Source: Ancylomarina sp. DW003 (GTDB lineage: Bacteria > Bacteroidota > Bacteroidia > Bacteroidales > Marinifilaceae). Taken from it: DNA of 64,000 bases. The DNA lies in the NCBI RefSeq assembly GCF_029029505.1, contig NZ_JAKJSD010000010.1, positions 62,001 to 126,000 on the forward strand. The letters are read 5' to 3'. Under the pieces are notes generated by a model. The model made no database searches and was not told the DNA's origin. It saw only the letters and a program-made list of their open reading frames with translations. Below are positions 53,487 through 63,037 of the stretch, piece after piece. The translations under genes and the position numbers were made by a program. Each line of letters opens with the position of its first letter. Position 1 is the stretch's first letter.

Positions 53487-54563
53487 ATGAAACAATTCCT
53501 ACTATTATCATTAGCTGTTATTCTTGCTCTGGGAAGTCAGGCACAAGTTGTTACTGATACTCTAAAAAATGACAGCATTAAGAAAAAGAAAATTATTATT
53601 GAGGATAACTGGTCGAACAAGAAAAAGAAGCCAGTAAAAAAGCCTGAATATAGAGCTCCAACAGTATATAAGAAAAAGAAGTCGACATATTCTGATACGA
53701 CTAGCGTCAAAGTTTTGAATAAAGATTTCATAAAAGTTGTTGAAAACTCAAAGGGAACTAAAGTTTCAGTAAGAAACTTTGCTGACTTCGAAGATGATTC
53801 TGATACAACTAAAATTAGAATTGGTCGCAAGCAAATTAATATCATAGATGGCTGGCATGGAACTCGTATTAGAATTGAAAAAGTTCGCAAATGGGATCCT
53901 GAGACTAAAACCTACGTTCAACCAAAATTTCGTGGTCACTGGTCTGGTTTCGAAATGGGAATCAACTCCTTTGCAAATTCTGATTACTCTAATTACTCTG
54001 CTGAATATGACGACTTCATGGATTTAAATCTTGTAAAGTCAATTGCAGTAAACCTGAATTTCTTACAATACGATATCAGTCTTCAGAAAGATAAAAATAC
54101 AATTGGTTTGGTTACCGGTATGGGACTGGAATGGAATAATTACCGATTTGATCAAGACATAACATTGAAAGAAGTAGATGGTATGATTTATCCGGATCCT
54201 ATCAATCCAGATTGGAGTGTGAAAAAATCTAAATTAACCTCCTTATACCTTACTGTTCCTTTATTAATGGAGTTTCAAATTCCTGTAAAAAATGATCACA
54301 GAATTCACTTATCAGCAGGTTTAGTTGGTGGGCTTCGTTTGGGAACTCACACAAAAATAAAATATAAGAAAAAAGGTAATACACATAAGGATAAGGATAG
54401 AGATGATTATAACCTACAAGCTTTCCGTTACAGCGCACAAGTTCGTTTAGGTTACAGAGCTATAAATCTTTTTGCAACCTATGGCATGACTGATTTTTTC
54501 AGAAACAACAAGGGGCCTGAGTTGACACCATTCACTATTGGTTTAACATTGGTTCGTTTCTAA
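53487..54563 (+). CDS. outer-membrane beta-barrel protein of the sigma operon
   Basis: A 358-aa protein with a signal peptide (MKQFLLLSLAVILALGSQAQ). After it come about 60 residues rich in Lys (for example IKKKKIIIEDNW and YKKKKST), then KIRIGRKQINIIDGW and RGHWSGFEMGINSF, the region that begins the barrel in such proteins, and eight or so predicted beta-strands ending in FTIGLTLVRF with a terminal Phe, the outer-membrane targeting signature. Third gene of the sigma operon; probably the target or the cargo of the stress response. A terminator follows. Confidence 0.85.
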   Translation: MKQFLLLSLAVILALGSQAQVVTDTLKNDSIKKKKIIIEDNWSNKKKKPVKKPEYRAPTVYKKKKSTYSDTTSVKVLNKDFIKVVENSKGTKVSVRNFADFEDDSDTTKIRIGRKQINIIDGWHGTRIRIEKVRKWDPETKTYVQPKFRGHWSGFEMGINSFANSDYSNYSAEYDDFMDLNLVKSIAVNLNFLQYDISLQKDKNTIGLVTGMGLEWNNYRFDQDITLKEVDGMIYPDPINPDWSVKKSKLTSLYLTVPLLMEFQIPVKNDHRIHLSAGLVGGLRLGTHTKIKYKKKGNTHKDKDRDDYNLQAFRYSAQVRLGYRAINLFATYGMTDFFRNNKGPELTPFTIGLTLVRF

Positions 54564-54582
54564 AAAATAATATTATTCTTTC

Positions 54583-54617
54583 AAAGAGCGCTTCACAGCA
54601 CGTGTAGCGCTCTTTTT
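54583..54617 (+). terminator. terminator of the sigma operon
   Basis: AAAGAGCGCT/AGCGCTCTTT stem with a 13-nt loop, then T residues. Confidence 0.88.
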
Positions 54618-54792
54618 GTGTTGTGAGTTCTCATATAATGATGATGAACATCAAAATTTGTCGGATTAATGTCTTATATTGCAGAAGCAAATTCAACTAT
54701 TAGTTCTTGATCTTACTATAAACACAACATTCTGGCTTATTCGATCGAGAGCAAGAAGTTGTTAGAATTAATATAAAGATGCTTTCTTATTT

Positions 54793-56808
54793 GTGAAAAG
54801 GATTACCTACATACTCATTATTCTTAGTCTTATTTTTAAGGCAAACTTTGTATTCGCTGGCCCTCAAACCAACCAAACAGTTATAGATAGTCTCACCAGT
54901 AATTATATCAACACTTCCGGACGGGAAAAGTTAGAAAATTATCTTGAGTTAAGCCGAGCTTATTGGAAAATAGACCCTCAACAAGCTATACAGATATCTT
55001 TAGATGCCCTTGCTTTAGCTAAAAACCTCGATTACAATCATGAGGCCGCCATAGCTATGTACTATCTGGGTAGAGCTTATCATATCAACAATCAATACGA
55101 TCTTTCTTTAGAGTATTTACTTGAGGCTTATCAATTTTCAGATAAACACAAATTCCTTGAAATCAAGGCTGAGTCCACTCTTCAAATGGGGATTATATAC
55201 TACCAATTAGGTAAGTATGCCAAATGTTATCAACTTGCCAAAGAGGCAGATAAAACTTTCGTTGAGCTAGACAATAGAAAAGGAAAGAGCAGGTGCTTAA
55301 ACCTATTAGGCCTATATTTTAAATCACAAAACAACGATCATTTAGCAGCAGGTTATCTGGATGAAGCTCTAAAAACGGCAAAAAACCTTAAGGATAAAGA
55401 GTTGATTAGCGCTATTCTAAATGATTTAGGTAGCTATTATGCCGACAAAGGAAATATTTTAGAAGCAATTAAAGCCTACAAAGAAGCATTAAACTATAAC
55501 AAGGATAATAGCCAAAATTATAATGTAGCTCAATTCGAGCTAAATCTTGCTATTTTATATTTACAGCACGACGAAAACGACAAAGCCTTAAGTCATCTGG
55601 AAAAAGGTTTTACCATTACTAAAAAATTAAAGACCCATCGTTTATATAGCACATATTATGATTTTTTATCTCAATATCATACCAAAAAGAAAGATTATAA
55701 ACTTGCTCTAAATGCTTTTCAAAAAGCACAAGTCTATAAAGATTCCATAACAGAAAATCAGCAAACTAATAAGATTGCAGATCTTGAATTAAAACATGCA
55801 ACCAGAAACAAAGAGCTTGAAAATCAAAAGTTAAGAGAATTAAATCAGACAAAAGATGTCAAGATTTTTCGTCAGTATACTATTGGACTATCTCTATTAC
55901 TTGCCTTAATTGTTGGTTTCTTTGTCTTGTTTATTCGCAACAGAAACAATCATAAGAAAAGTGAAATTCTAAAGCTTGAAAAAAGCATGGCCGATCAGCA
56001 TGCCGAAGAAATGGTTGAAAAAAAGGAAGCCTTAGAGAAAAGTGAAAATGCATTAAAAACAGCTAATGAAACAAAAGATAAAATGTTTTCATTAATTGCT
56101 CACGACTTGAGAGGATCTGTTGGTAATATTAGTAACGGCTTACGAATGCTTTTAACAGAAGAAGATCTCGTTCTTTCAGAAAAAGAAAATAAAGAATTTC
56201 TAGGTTCTCTATTCCATTCAGCTGATAACTCATACGAACTACTAGAGAATCTATTGGCATGGGCCAGAAATCAGAGTAATTCTATAAAACCAAATCTAGA
56301 GATGGTCGATTTGGAGTCTATTATTTTATCAAATCTAGAGCTACTTTCTGAACTTGGAAAAATTAAATCCATAAAAATCTTTACCTCATCAGATAATAAA
56401 ATAGATATCTTCTGTGATAGAAATATGATACATACCGTGCTACGTAACCTTATTTCTAACTCAATAAAATTTACAAACAAAGGTGGTATTATAGAAATTC
56501 GAACCGAAGTAAGAGAACACTTTGTTAGCGTATCTGTTATCGATAATGGCGTTGGTATGCGCAAAGATCAAATTCAAAATATCCATAAGGGATTTACTAC
56601 CGATGGAACTGCCAACGAGAAAGGAACAGGTATTGGTTTAGCGCTTTGCCGTGATTTTCTTACTAAAAACAATGGTTGGTTTAATGTTAGTAGTGAAATT
56701 GATAAAGGAAGTATCTTTACTTTTACAGTGCCCCGCCGTCCATTGAGTAAGCGAAAATTTTCAGAATTAGTCAAAAAAGAGGATAGCTATTCCCTTCTAA
56801 ATTTTTAA
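54793..56808 (+). CDS. TPR-domain sensor histidine kinase
   Basis: A 671-aa protein, GTG start. A signal or anchor helix (1-23), five or so TPR-like repeats (about 40-310) on the periplasmic side, a membrane helix near 355-378 (IGLSLLLALIVGFFVLF), a coiled coil, then HisKA with the phospho-acceptor in FSLIAHDLRGSVGN (about 432) and HATPase_c (DNGVGMRKDQ, GTGIGLALCRDF). It senses a protein or ligand through TPRs and phosphorylates an unknown response regulator; none is adjacent. No ATG is available near the start, and a five-codon ATG frame ends across the GTG. Confidence 0.93.
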   Translation: MKRITYILIILSLIFKANFVFAGPQTNQTVIDSLTSNYINTSGREKLENYLELSRAYWKIDPQQAIQISLDALALAKNLDYNHEAAIAMYYLGRAYHINNQYDLSLEYLLEAYQFSDKHKFLEIKAESTLQMGIIYYQLGKYAKCYQLAKEADKTFVELDNRKGKSRCLNLLGLYFKSQNNDHLAAGYLDEALKTAKNLKDKELISAILNDLGSYYADKGNILEAIKAYKEALNYNKDNSQNYNVAQFELNLAILYLQHDENDKALSHLEKGFTITKKLKTHRLYSTYYDFLSQYHTKKKDYKLALNAFQKAQVYKDSITENQQTNKIADLELKHATRNKELENQKLRELNQTKDVKIFRQYTIGLSLLLALIVGFFVLFIRNRNNHKKSEILKLEKSMADQHAEEMVEKKEALEKSENALKTANETKDKMFSLIAHDLRGSVGNISNGLRMLLTEEDLVLSEKENKEFLGSLFHSADNSYELLENLLAWARNQSNSIKPNLEMVDLESIILSNLELLSELGKIKSIKIFTSSDNKIDIFCDRNMIHTVLRNLISNSIKFTNKGGIIEIRTEVREHFVSVSVIDNGVGMRKDQIQNIHKGFTTDGTANEKGTGIGLALCRDFLTKNNGWFNVSSEIDKGSIFTFTVPRRPLSKRKFSELVKKEDSYSLLNF

Positions 56809-56921
56809 ATTTAGACTTTAGAAACACAAATACACTTATTTCTAAGGAAGCTTTAGTATTGAAAGGTACTCAGCTTGGTGTTTCTTATTTTCACGAAATA
56901 CTTAAACTAAATTTTAAAATA

Positions 56922-57629
56922 ATGAGACTATTATTAATTAGTAACTCAACCAATCCTGGTGAAGAATATTTAGATTACCCAAAGAATAATATCAAAGAGT
57001 TTTTAGGAGATAAACCAATTAAGGCATTATTCATTCCTTATGCTGGTGTTACCGTATCTTTTGATGATTATGAGGCAAAAGTAAAGCATAGATTCAACGA
57101 GGTTGGTCACGATATTGTATCTATACATCGTTTTGAAGATCCTATAAAAGCTGTTGAAGAAGCGGAAGCTATTGTTGTTGGTGGTGGAAGCACATGGAAC
57201 CTTTTACACATGGTTCATAAATTTAATCTAACTGATGCCATTCGTAACAAAGTAATCAATGGTAAAACACCTTATATTGGCTGGAGTGCTGGTTCAAATT
57301 TAACTTGCCCTACAATTAAAACGACTAATGATATGCCAATTATTGATCCTCTTGGTTTTGAGGCTTTAAATCTGATCCCATTCCAAATTAATCCTCACTA
57401 TTTGGATAAAAACCCGGAAGGACACGGTGGAGAAACTCGCGAAGATAGAATCAATGAGTTCTTAGTATTAAACCCTGATATGTATGTAGCTGGTTTAAGA
57501 GAAGCAACCATGTTCTTGGTTGAGGATGGCAAAATCAGTTTAATAGGTGATAGAGAGTGCCGTATATTTAAAAATGGTATTGAGCCATATGAATTAAAAG
57601 CTTCTGATGATTTTAATTTCTTGATGTAA
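56922..57629 (+). CDS. pepE: dipeptidase E (alpha-aspartyl dipeptidase)
   Basis: 235 aa from the ATG at 56922, the usual PepE length; the longer frame begins 63 nt earlier and is not homologous. The nucleophile is Ser122 in GWSAGSNL and a candidate catalytic His is His159 in INPHY, with a Glu further on. The enzyme cleaves N-terminal aspartyl dipeptides in the cytoplasm. Single gene, terminator follows. Confidence 0.95.
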   Translation: MRLLLISNSTNPGEEYLDYPKNNIKEFLGDKPIKALFIPYAGVTVSFDDYEAKVKHRFNEVGHDIVSIHRFEDPIKAVEEAEAIVVGGGSTWNLLHMVHKFNLTDAIRNKVINGKTPYIGWSAGSNLTCPTIKTTNDMPIIDPLGFEALNLIPFQINPHYLDKNPEGHGGETREDRINEFLVLNPDMYVAGLREATMFLVEDGKISLIGDRECRIFKNGIEPYELKASDDFNFLM

Positions 57630-57653
57630 AAATTATATCACACAAATATTACG

Positions 57654-57685
57654 AACGGCTTTCTCTCACAGAAAGTCGTTTTTTA
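57654..57685 (+). terminator. terminator of pepE
   Basis: AACGGCTTTCT/AGAAAGTCGTT stem (one G-T pair) with a 5-nt loop, then T6. Confidence 0.85.
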
Positions 57686-57748
57686 TGTATCCAATTCTCT
57701 AAAAAAACATAAATAAGATACACTTCTACTAATTATAAAAAACTGTTA

Positions 57749-57756
57749 TAACTTTG
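57749..57756 (+). promoter_or_regulatory. putative -7 promoter box for the AspT/YidE-type transporter
   Basis: TAACTTTG is a perfect TAnnTTTG, 35 nt before the ATG. The -33 element is weak. Confidence 0.55.
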
Positions 57757-57790
57757 CAGCCAAACTTAACACAAGTCATATTTCAATCCC

Positions 57791-59377
57791 ATGGATTTAT
57801 TATCATCAAGTTATTTCGTTCTATTTCTAATAGTTGCAATCGGATTTATAATTGGTAACATTAAAATAAAAGGCATCTCTCTTGATGTTTCTGCTGTTAT
57901 CTTTGTCGCTCTTGTATTTGGCCACTTTGGTGTAAGTATTCCTATTGACATTCAAAAAATTGGTTTAACTCTATTTATTTTCACCATAGGTATTCAAGCC
58001 GGACCAGGATTTTTCGAATCCTTTCAAAAAAATGGACGTCAGCTTATAATATTGGCTTTTGTTCTTATTTCAAGTGCATCCTTAATTACTGTAGGGCTTG
58101 CTTTGGCCTTTAATGTCGATCTTAAGATTGCAATAGGTTTATTGACAGGATCCCTAACGAGTACTCCGGGGTTAGCAGCCGCAATAGAAAGCACAGGTTC
58201 TACTCTTTCATCAATTGGTTACGGTATTGCTTACCCATTTGGTGTAATTGGTGTCATCTTATTTGTTCGCTTATATCCTAAACTTGTTGGTGTTGATATC
58301 GACAAAGAAGCCAAACAGTTGGAGGATGAAGATCAGAAAAAACATCCTGAACTATTCAATCGAAACTTTATCGTTGAAAATGAAAAGATAGTTGGTAAGA
58401 CCATACGTGAACTAAAAGTTCGTGCTATGACACAAGCCAACATTACTCGAATAATGCACAATGGAGAGACTATTGTTCCCAGTCCGGATACAATTCTTCA
58501 CAAACATGACATTATCAAGCTCATTGGTAGTGATCTTGCTCTGGAAAAAGCGAAGATTTTAATTGGAGAGGAAACTCAGGAAAAGATTCCTTTAAGTGTA
58601 GATTATGTGGTTGAAAGTATTTTAGTTACCAATAAAGATGTCGTAAATAAGACAATCGGCCAGCTAAATGTATTATCAAATTACAATGCTCGAATCACAC
58701 GAATCAGAAGAGCGGGTATTGATATTGCTCCTAGTTCAAAATCAATTATTCGTTTTGGAGATAAGCTTATTGTGGCCTGTGGTACCGGGAATATCAATAA
58801 CGTTCGTCATCTCTTTGGTAACGATGTTAAAAAATTATCCGACACCGACTTTTTCCCAATTGCAACCGGTATCGTATTAGGTGTTTTAGTTGGTAAGCTG
58901 AAGATTTCATTTTCGGATGATTTTACCTTCTCGCTTGGATTAACAGGTGGCGTCTTAATGGTTGCCTTAGTGCTTAGTAGAATCGGAAAAACGGGTCCGG
59001 TTTTATGGACCATGTCTGGAACAGCGAATCAGCTACTACGTCAGTTAGGTTTGCTTATGTTTTTAGCTGTTGTTGGAACTAGTGCGGGCTCTAAGCTTGT
59101 CGAAACTTTCCAGGAGTCAGGAATGCTACTTTTCGGGATAGGTATTGTAATCACGCTTATTCCTATGCTAATAACAACTTTAATCGGCCACTATTGGCTT
59201 AAAATGAACCTTCTTAACTTATTGGGTGCTCTTACCGGTAGTATGACCAGTACACCAGGTTTAGCTGCCGTTGACGGTATGACTGACTCTAATGCTCAGG
59301 CTATTGCTTATGCAACAGTTTATCCTATTGCTATGGTTTTTCTAATTGTATGCGTACAACTTGTCAGTATGATATAA
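57791..59377 (+). CDS. AspT/YidE/YbjL family transporter with RCK-C domains
   Basis: A 528-aa inner-membrane protein. Two inverted repeats of five helices carry the same motif TGSLTSTPGLAA (119-130) and TGSMTSTPGLAA (482-493). Between them lie two TrkA-C/RCK-C domains (about 190-270 and 275-355), with RVRAMTQANI-like entry strands and GDKLIVACG. Family members exchange aspartate/alanine or other anions, and RCK-C domains gate by ligand binding. Substrate unknown. Single gene between terminators. Confidence 0.93.
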   Translation: MDLLSSSYFVLFLIVAIGFIIGNIKIKGISLDVSAVIFVALVFGHFGVSIPIDIQKIGLTLFIFTIGIQAGPGFFESFQKNGRQLIILAFVLISSASLITVGLALAFNVDLKIAIGLLTGSLTSTPGLAAAIESTGSTLSSIGYGIAYPFGVIGVILFVRLYPKLVGVDIDKEAKQLEDEDQKKHPELFNRNFIVENEKIVGKTIRELKVRAMTQANITRIMHNGETIVPSPDTILHKHDIIKLIGSDLALEKAKILIGEETQEKIPLSVDYVVESILVTNKDVVNKTIGQLNVLSNYNARITRIRRAGIDIAPSSKSIIRFGDKLIVACGTGNINNVRHLFGNDVKKLSDTDFFPIATGIVLGVLVGKLKISFSDDFTFSLGLTGGVLMVALVLSRIGKTGPVLWTMSGTANQLLRQLGLLMFLAVVGTSAGSKLVETFQESGMLLFGIGIVITLIPMLITTLIGHYWLKMNLLNLLGALTGSMTSTPGLAAVDGMTDSNAQAIAYATVYPIAMVFLIVCVQLVSMI

Positions 59378-59392
59378 AATATAATTAAACAC

Positions 59393-59432
59393 AAAAAGAG
59401 CGCTCATTCTACAGAATAAGCGCTCTTTTTGT
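59393..59432. terminator. bidirectional terminator between transporter and LPP20 gene
   Basis: AAAAAGAGCGCT/AGCGCTCTTTTT around a 15-nt loop; the A and T runs serve both convergent transcripts. Confidence 0.92.
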
Positions 59433-59448
59433 ATGGAAATTGAGAATA

Positions 59449-60039
59449 TTAAAATCCTCTCTGCTTAGCTTCCAGCTTTTGCATTTCAGCTTCATAAGTT
59501 TCTTTAAACTTATTGTAATCGTAATCCACTTTTAATTTCTCATCCTGAGATAATTTCTGCTCGATTGCTTTTTCCAAATCATCAGCGCTCATTTCAATAG
59601 CAATATAAGTCTTGTATTTGCTTTGAGCAGTACGAGTTTGCTTCTCACAAATCACTTTAATGTTATTCAATTGCTGATTGATCACCTCACGAGTTAAGCC
59701 TTCGAAACGTTCTTCAACCTGCTCAACATTATTCAACTCTGTTGAATTCACGTAATTATCAATCGTTCCTTTGATTGTAGATGCAACCAAAGAAGCCAAC
59801 TCAGCACGAGCATTGGTTCCTGCTTTCTTCTTCGAAACCATTTGATCTAAACTCTCACCTATTGCTGAAGCTCTAAAATGCTTTTTGTCTGACTGATAGT
59901 CAGGACCTGTACAATAAACTTCAATTAATTCTTCGCCTTGTGATTTTGTAGATGCTACTTTTTCACTAGAACCACAAGAACTTAATCCGGCAGTCATTAT
60001 CATTCCTAATCCTAGGATAAATACTTGTTTCAGTTTCAT
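59449..60039 (-). CDS. LPP20-like lipoprotein
   Basis: 196 aa from the ATG at 60039; the frame opens at TTG 27 nt earlier. Lipobox SSC at Cys22. The domain from about 30 to 150 (DKKHFRASAIGESLDQMVSK, NARAELASLVASTIKGTIDNY) has the LPP20 pattern of a helical-rich outer-membrane lipoprotein. Coiled coil and acidic tail at the C-terminus. It lies 88 bp after another LPP20 protein gene on the same strand. Possibly part of an outer-membrane assembly complex; role unproven. Confidence 0.85.
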   Translation of the reverse strand: MKLKQVFILGLGMIMTAGLSSCGSSEKVASTKSQGEELIEVYCTGPDYQSDKKHFRASAIGESLDQMVSKKKAGTNARAELASLVASTIKGTIDNYVNSTELNNVEQVEERFEGLTREVINQQLNNIKVICEKQTRTAQSKYKTYIAIEMSADDLEKAIEQKLSQDEKLKVDYDYNKFKETYEAEMQKLEAKQRGF

Positions 60040-60127
60040 AATTTTAAATTTATAATTCAGTTTCAAATCCTAATGTGTATTGAGTTTAAAACTGAATGAT
60101 TTTAATAGATTTTATATTAGTTTATAT

Positions 60128-61519
60128 TTATAAATCGAGTTGATTTAATTTTGGTATAATCGTATTATGAATTTCTTCAACAGCCTGCTCATAAGCCTCT
60201 TTCACAGCATAATTATAACTAACAGGTTTCATTCCCTTTACTTCATAAATGGCGTCGTTAAAAATCTCAAAACCTGACTTGATATCTGTTAATGAGAAAA
60301 AGCAATCCAGATATACGATATGAACTTTATAGTTACGGCCTTTCTTTATCTCACCTTTTATTACATTGGTCTTTACATCAAGAATAACGTTAGCACTATC
60401 TTTGTCTTCAGTAAATGAGAAAAAATTCTCTGACAACTCTTTTTTAATTGCATTTTTCAGAATAGAACGCTTGGAGTCTTCACCAAAAATCTTTTCACTA
60501 AAAAGCATATAAGCTTTTAAACGTTCAACATTTAAAGTAATATGACATTTCGGTGATAAGTCTGGAGTCAGGAACATTTTACAGAGTTCATAATCCTCAT
60601 CATCAGCCTTTAGAATTGACGATAAATCTAACCCCACTTCTATCTTTTGAAGCTTTTGCTTGGAAGTTACCCGAGTTAGTTGAGATGAAGCATAACCGAA
60701 TTCATCTGTCTTCACTGACTTATTTAAAATTCCGGCTCCAGTTACAAAATTCAAATTTAAAGGTAAACCAACCAATTCATTTTCTCCACTGTCAGCTATC
60801 CAATTTGCTTTTACAAGGAATGGTTCTTTTATTGAAGTTGAGATTTCTATCTTAATGTTTTTCTTAACAGGAACCAATTCAACTCGTTTATAAATATTCT
60901 GAATACGCTTATAAATTTCTGTTCCCAAGTTAATCGACCCACCAAAAGTCATCACAGACAAATCCTCATCTAAATATTTCTTAACTGCATCAATTGCCTT
61001 GATATAATAATTCAAAGCTTGAATAATGTTCAGTTTTTTCTCATATTCCTGTGCTTCTTCAAAGTAGTTTTGAGCAATTTTTTTAGCCTTATTCAGTTTT
61101 AATCGTTGCATTAATGCAAACTGTTTTTTCGATAAGCGATAATACTCCCAATACTCTTTACCCCTTTTATTATTCCATGATGCGACTAACTCGTACCCTT
61201 CCAGTTCTTGGACTAAAGACGTTTGTACTTGTGATTCGAACTCTTCTTTGAATCCTGTATTATCTTCGAACTGATGAAGAACTGAATTTGAAGAAATTTT
61301 AATAGAAATTTGTGATGCTAAATCTTGCAATGCCTTATTTTTAGCTAACTGCATATAGTTTTCCACATTTTTGCTGACAACAGCAATACCAATATAGTAT
61401 TCCGATGAAACAGGTCTGTTCTTAACCCATTTAGGAGGACGCTTTCTGGCAAAACTCGTACTTACAAATAGTAGCGTTATCAGTGAGAAACAAAAAAAGA
61501 GGCGTAGAAGTTTAATCAT
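60128..61519 (-). CDS. exported LPP20-domain protein with Ig-like module
   Basis: A 463-aa protein with a signal peptide to about STSFA. An LPP20 domain at 25-150 (WVKNRPVSSEYYIGIAVVSK, ALQDLASQISIKIS), a coiled coil (about 150-195), an Ig-like beta domain (about 230-320), and a C-terminal mixed domain with SANVILDVKTNVI. Two LPP20-type proteins in a row suggest a complex. It follows recX by 67 bp. Confidence 0.8.
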   Translation of the reverse strand: MIKLLRLFFCFSLITLLFVSTSFARKRPPKWVKNRPVSSEYYIGIAVVSKNVENYMQLAKNKALQDLASQISIKISSNSVLHQFEDNTGFKEEFESQVQTSLVQELEGYELVASWNNKRGKEYWEYYRLSKKQFALMQRLKLNKAKKIAQNYFEEAQEYEKKLNIIQALNYYIKAIDAVKKYLDEDLSVMTFGGSINLGTEIYKRIQNIYKRVELVPVKKNIKIEISTSIKEPFLVKANWIADSGENELVGLPLNLNFVTGAGILNKSVKTDEFGYASSQLTRVTSKQKLQKIEVGLDLSSILKADDEDYELCKMFLTPDLSPKCHITLNVERLKAYMLFSEKIFGEDSKRSILKNAIKKELSENFFSFTEDKDSANVILDVKTNVIKGEIKKGRNYKVHIVYLDCFFSLTDIKSGFEIFNDAIYEVKGMKPVSYNYAVKEAYEQAVEEIHNTIIPKLNQLDL

Positions 61520-61586
61520 GGTATTTTATTTGGATGAAATTTAAAGGTAAAAATTCTAAGCAAGAAACGTGCCATTGAGTAGCACC

Positions 61587-62081
61587 TTAATTATCTTTAT
61601 GTAATAATTTATCTACGATTTTTAATATCAGATTCGATTCAAATCCCCTGGATTGAGCGAAACGATATAGTTTTGCCTTTAATTTAAAAGAATCTTCCTC
61701 ACGAGTAGTTCTTAATTTTGAACTTAAAATATCCTCAAGGTTTTCCTCGTAAATCTCTTCAGAAATACTTTCGAAAGCTTCCATGATAATAAATTCAGGA
61801 ATTTGTTTCTGCTTTAAATGATGCGAAATCTTAATGCGTCCCCATTTATTGAACTTATATTTATCACGTACATAGAAACCTGTGTATCGCTTCTCATCAA
61901 TAAATTTATCATCAATAAGTGACTGTATAATTTCATCTTGCTCATCGTAAGACAAAGTCCAGTTTTCAAGTTTCTTTCTAATATCCGAACAACACTTTTC
62001 CTGACGACTACAAATGAATTGCATTTTCGAAAGTGCTGAAGAGTAACTAATCTCTTTCGTTTTTTTTTCTTCTGAATACAT
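61587..62081 (-). CDS. recX: recombination regulator RecX
   Basis: A 164-aa helical protein. Three-helix repeats are visible, with CSRQEKCCSDIRKKL, YTGFYVRDKYKFNKWGRIKI (the RecX core SKxxxGxxxI pattern) and FAQSRGFESNLI at the end. RecX caps RecA filaments and inhibits recombinase activity. recA is not in this window. It starts 20 bp after prmC and is co-transcribed with it. Confidence 0.93.
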   Translation of the reverse strand: MYSEEKKTKEISYSSALSKMQFICSRQEKCCSDIRKKLENWTLSYDEQDEIIQSLIDDKFIDEKRYTGFYVRDKYKFNKWGRIKISHHLKQKQIPEFIIMEAFESISEEIYEENLEDILSSKLRTTREEDSFKLKAKLYRFAQSRGFESNLILKIVDKLLHKDN

Positions 62082-62101
62082 CCTGAAAGTTATTAAATTG
62101 C

Positions 62102-62962
62102 TTACAATTCTGCTGAGGTCATTCGATCTCTCCCATTCAAATCTTTCATCACTTTTATGGAAGAGAAACCTAGATTCTCCAAAAGTTCCATCATTTCCCT
62201 TCCCAAAGCTTCATTAATTTCAAAATATAGCTTACCTCCTTTTTTCAAATGTGTTTTAGCAAACTCAGCTATTCTTCTATAGAAAATGAGGGGATCATTA
62301 TCATCAACAAAAAGAGCTGTATGAGGTTCGTAGGCAAGTACATTCTTTTCCATCAACTCTTTTTCCGATTCTTTCACATATGGCGGATTACTCACAATAA
62401 TATCGAACGATTTCTCCCACGAATATTTCTCCCATTTCAGAAAGTTGCGAAGGTGAAAATTAATTGTAACATTATTCAAAACCGCATTTTCTTTTGCTAT
62501 TACGATTGCCCCTTCTGAAATATCTACAGAACTAACATTCGCACCTGCTATATTATGAGCTAAGACAATTGGAATGCAGCCACTTCCTGTTCCAATATCA
62601 AGAATATTAGGCTCTTCTACTTTATTATCATTGATAATAGCATGAACCAATTCCTCGGTTTCCTGTCTGGGAATCAAAGTATGTTGATTCACTTTAAAGA
62701 CTAGATCGTAAAATTCTGTTTCACCAATTACATATTGAATTGGAACTGAACTTTTCAAGTCCTCTAAAGCCTTAAGGATATCTTCTAAGTTATTTTGTTT
62801 AATTTTCTCTCCCTTATTTAATTGAATCTCAATTTTTGAGTATTTTAGTAAATATTCAAGAAGAATATATGTGATGTTTTCAATTTCTCTTTGAGGATAG
62901 ATAGCTTTAAGTTCCTCTCTGAAAAGAGATTGCACACTTTTTATGGTATAGTCAGAGTTCAT
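62102..62962 (-). CDS. prmC: release factor glutamine methyltransferase
   Basis: A 286-aa class I SAM methyltransferase. LIPRQETEELV (97-107), SAM loop LDIGTGSG (121-128), and the catalytic NPPY (192-195) are complete. It methylates the GGQ glutamine of peptide release factors. prfA/prfB are not in the window. It leads the prmC-recX unit; -7 box at 62980-62987. Confidence 0.96.
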   Translation of the reverse strand: MNSDYTIKSVQSLFREELKAIYPQREIENITYILLEYLLKYSKIEIQLNKGEKIKQNNLEDILKALEDLKSSVPIQYVIGETEFYDLVFKVNQHTLIPRQETEELVHAIINDNKVEEPNILDIGTGSGCIPIVLAHNIAGANVSSVDISEGAIVIAKENAVLNNVTINFHLRNFLKWEKYSWEKSFDIIVSNPPYVKESEKELMEKNVLAYEPHTALFVDDNDPLIFYRRIAEFAKTHLKKGGKLYFEINEALGREMMELLENLGFSSIKVMKDLNGRDRMTSAEL

Positions 62963-62979
62963 TTTGTTCGGATTTTAAG

Positions 62980-62987
62980 CAAATATA
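62980..62987 (-). promoter_or_regulatory. putative -7 promoter box for prmC-recX
   Basis: Minus-strand TATATTTG matches TAnnTTTG, 18 nt before the ATG; the leader would be very short. Confidence 0.5.
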
Positions 62988-63037
62988 CGAATCTTCTATC
63001 TATACGTTTAATGATTACAATAGCTTAAATCATACTT

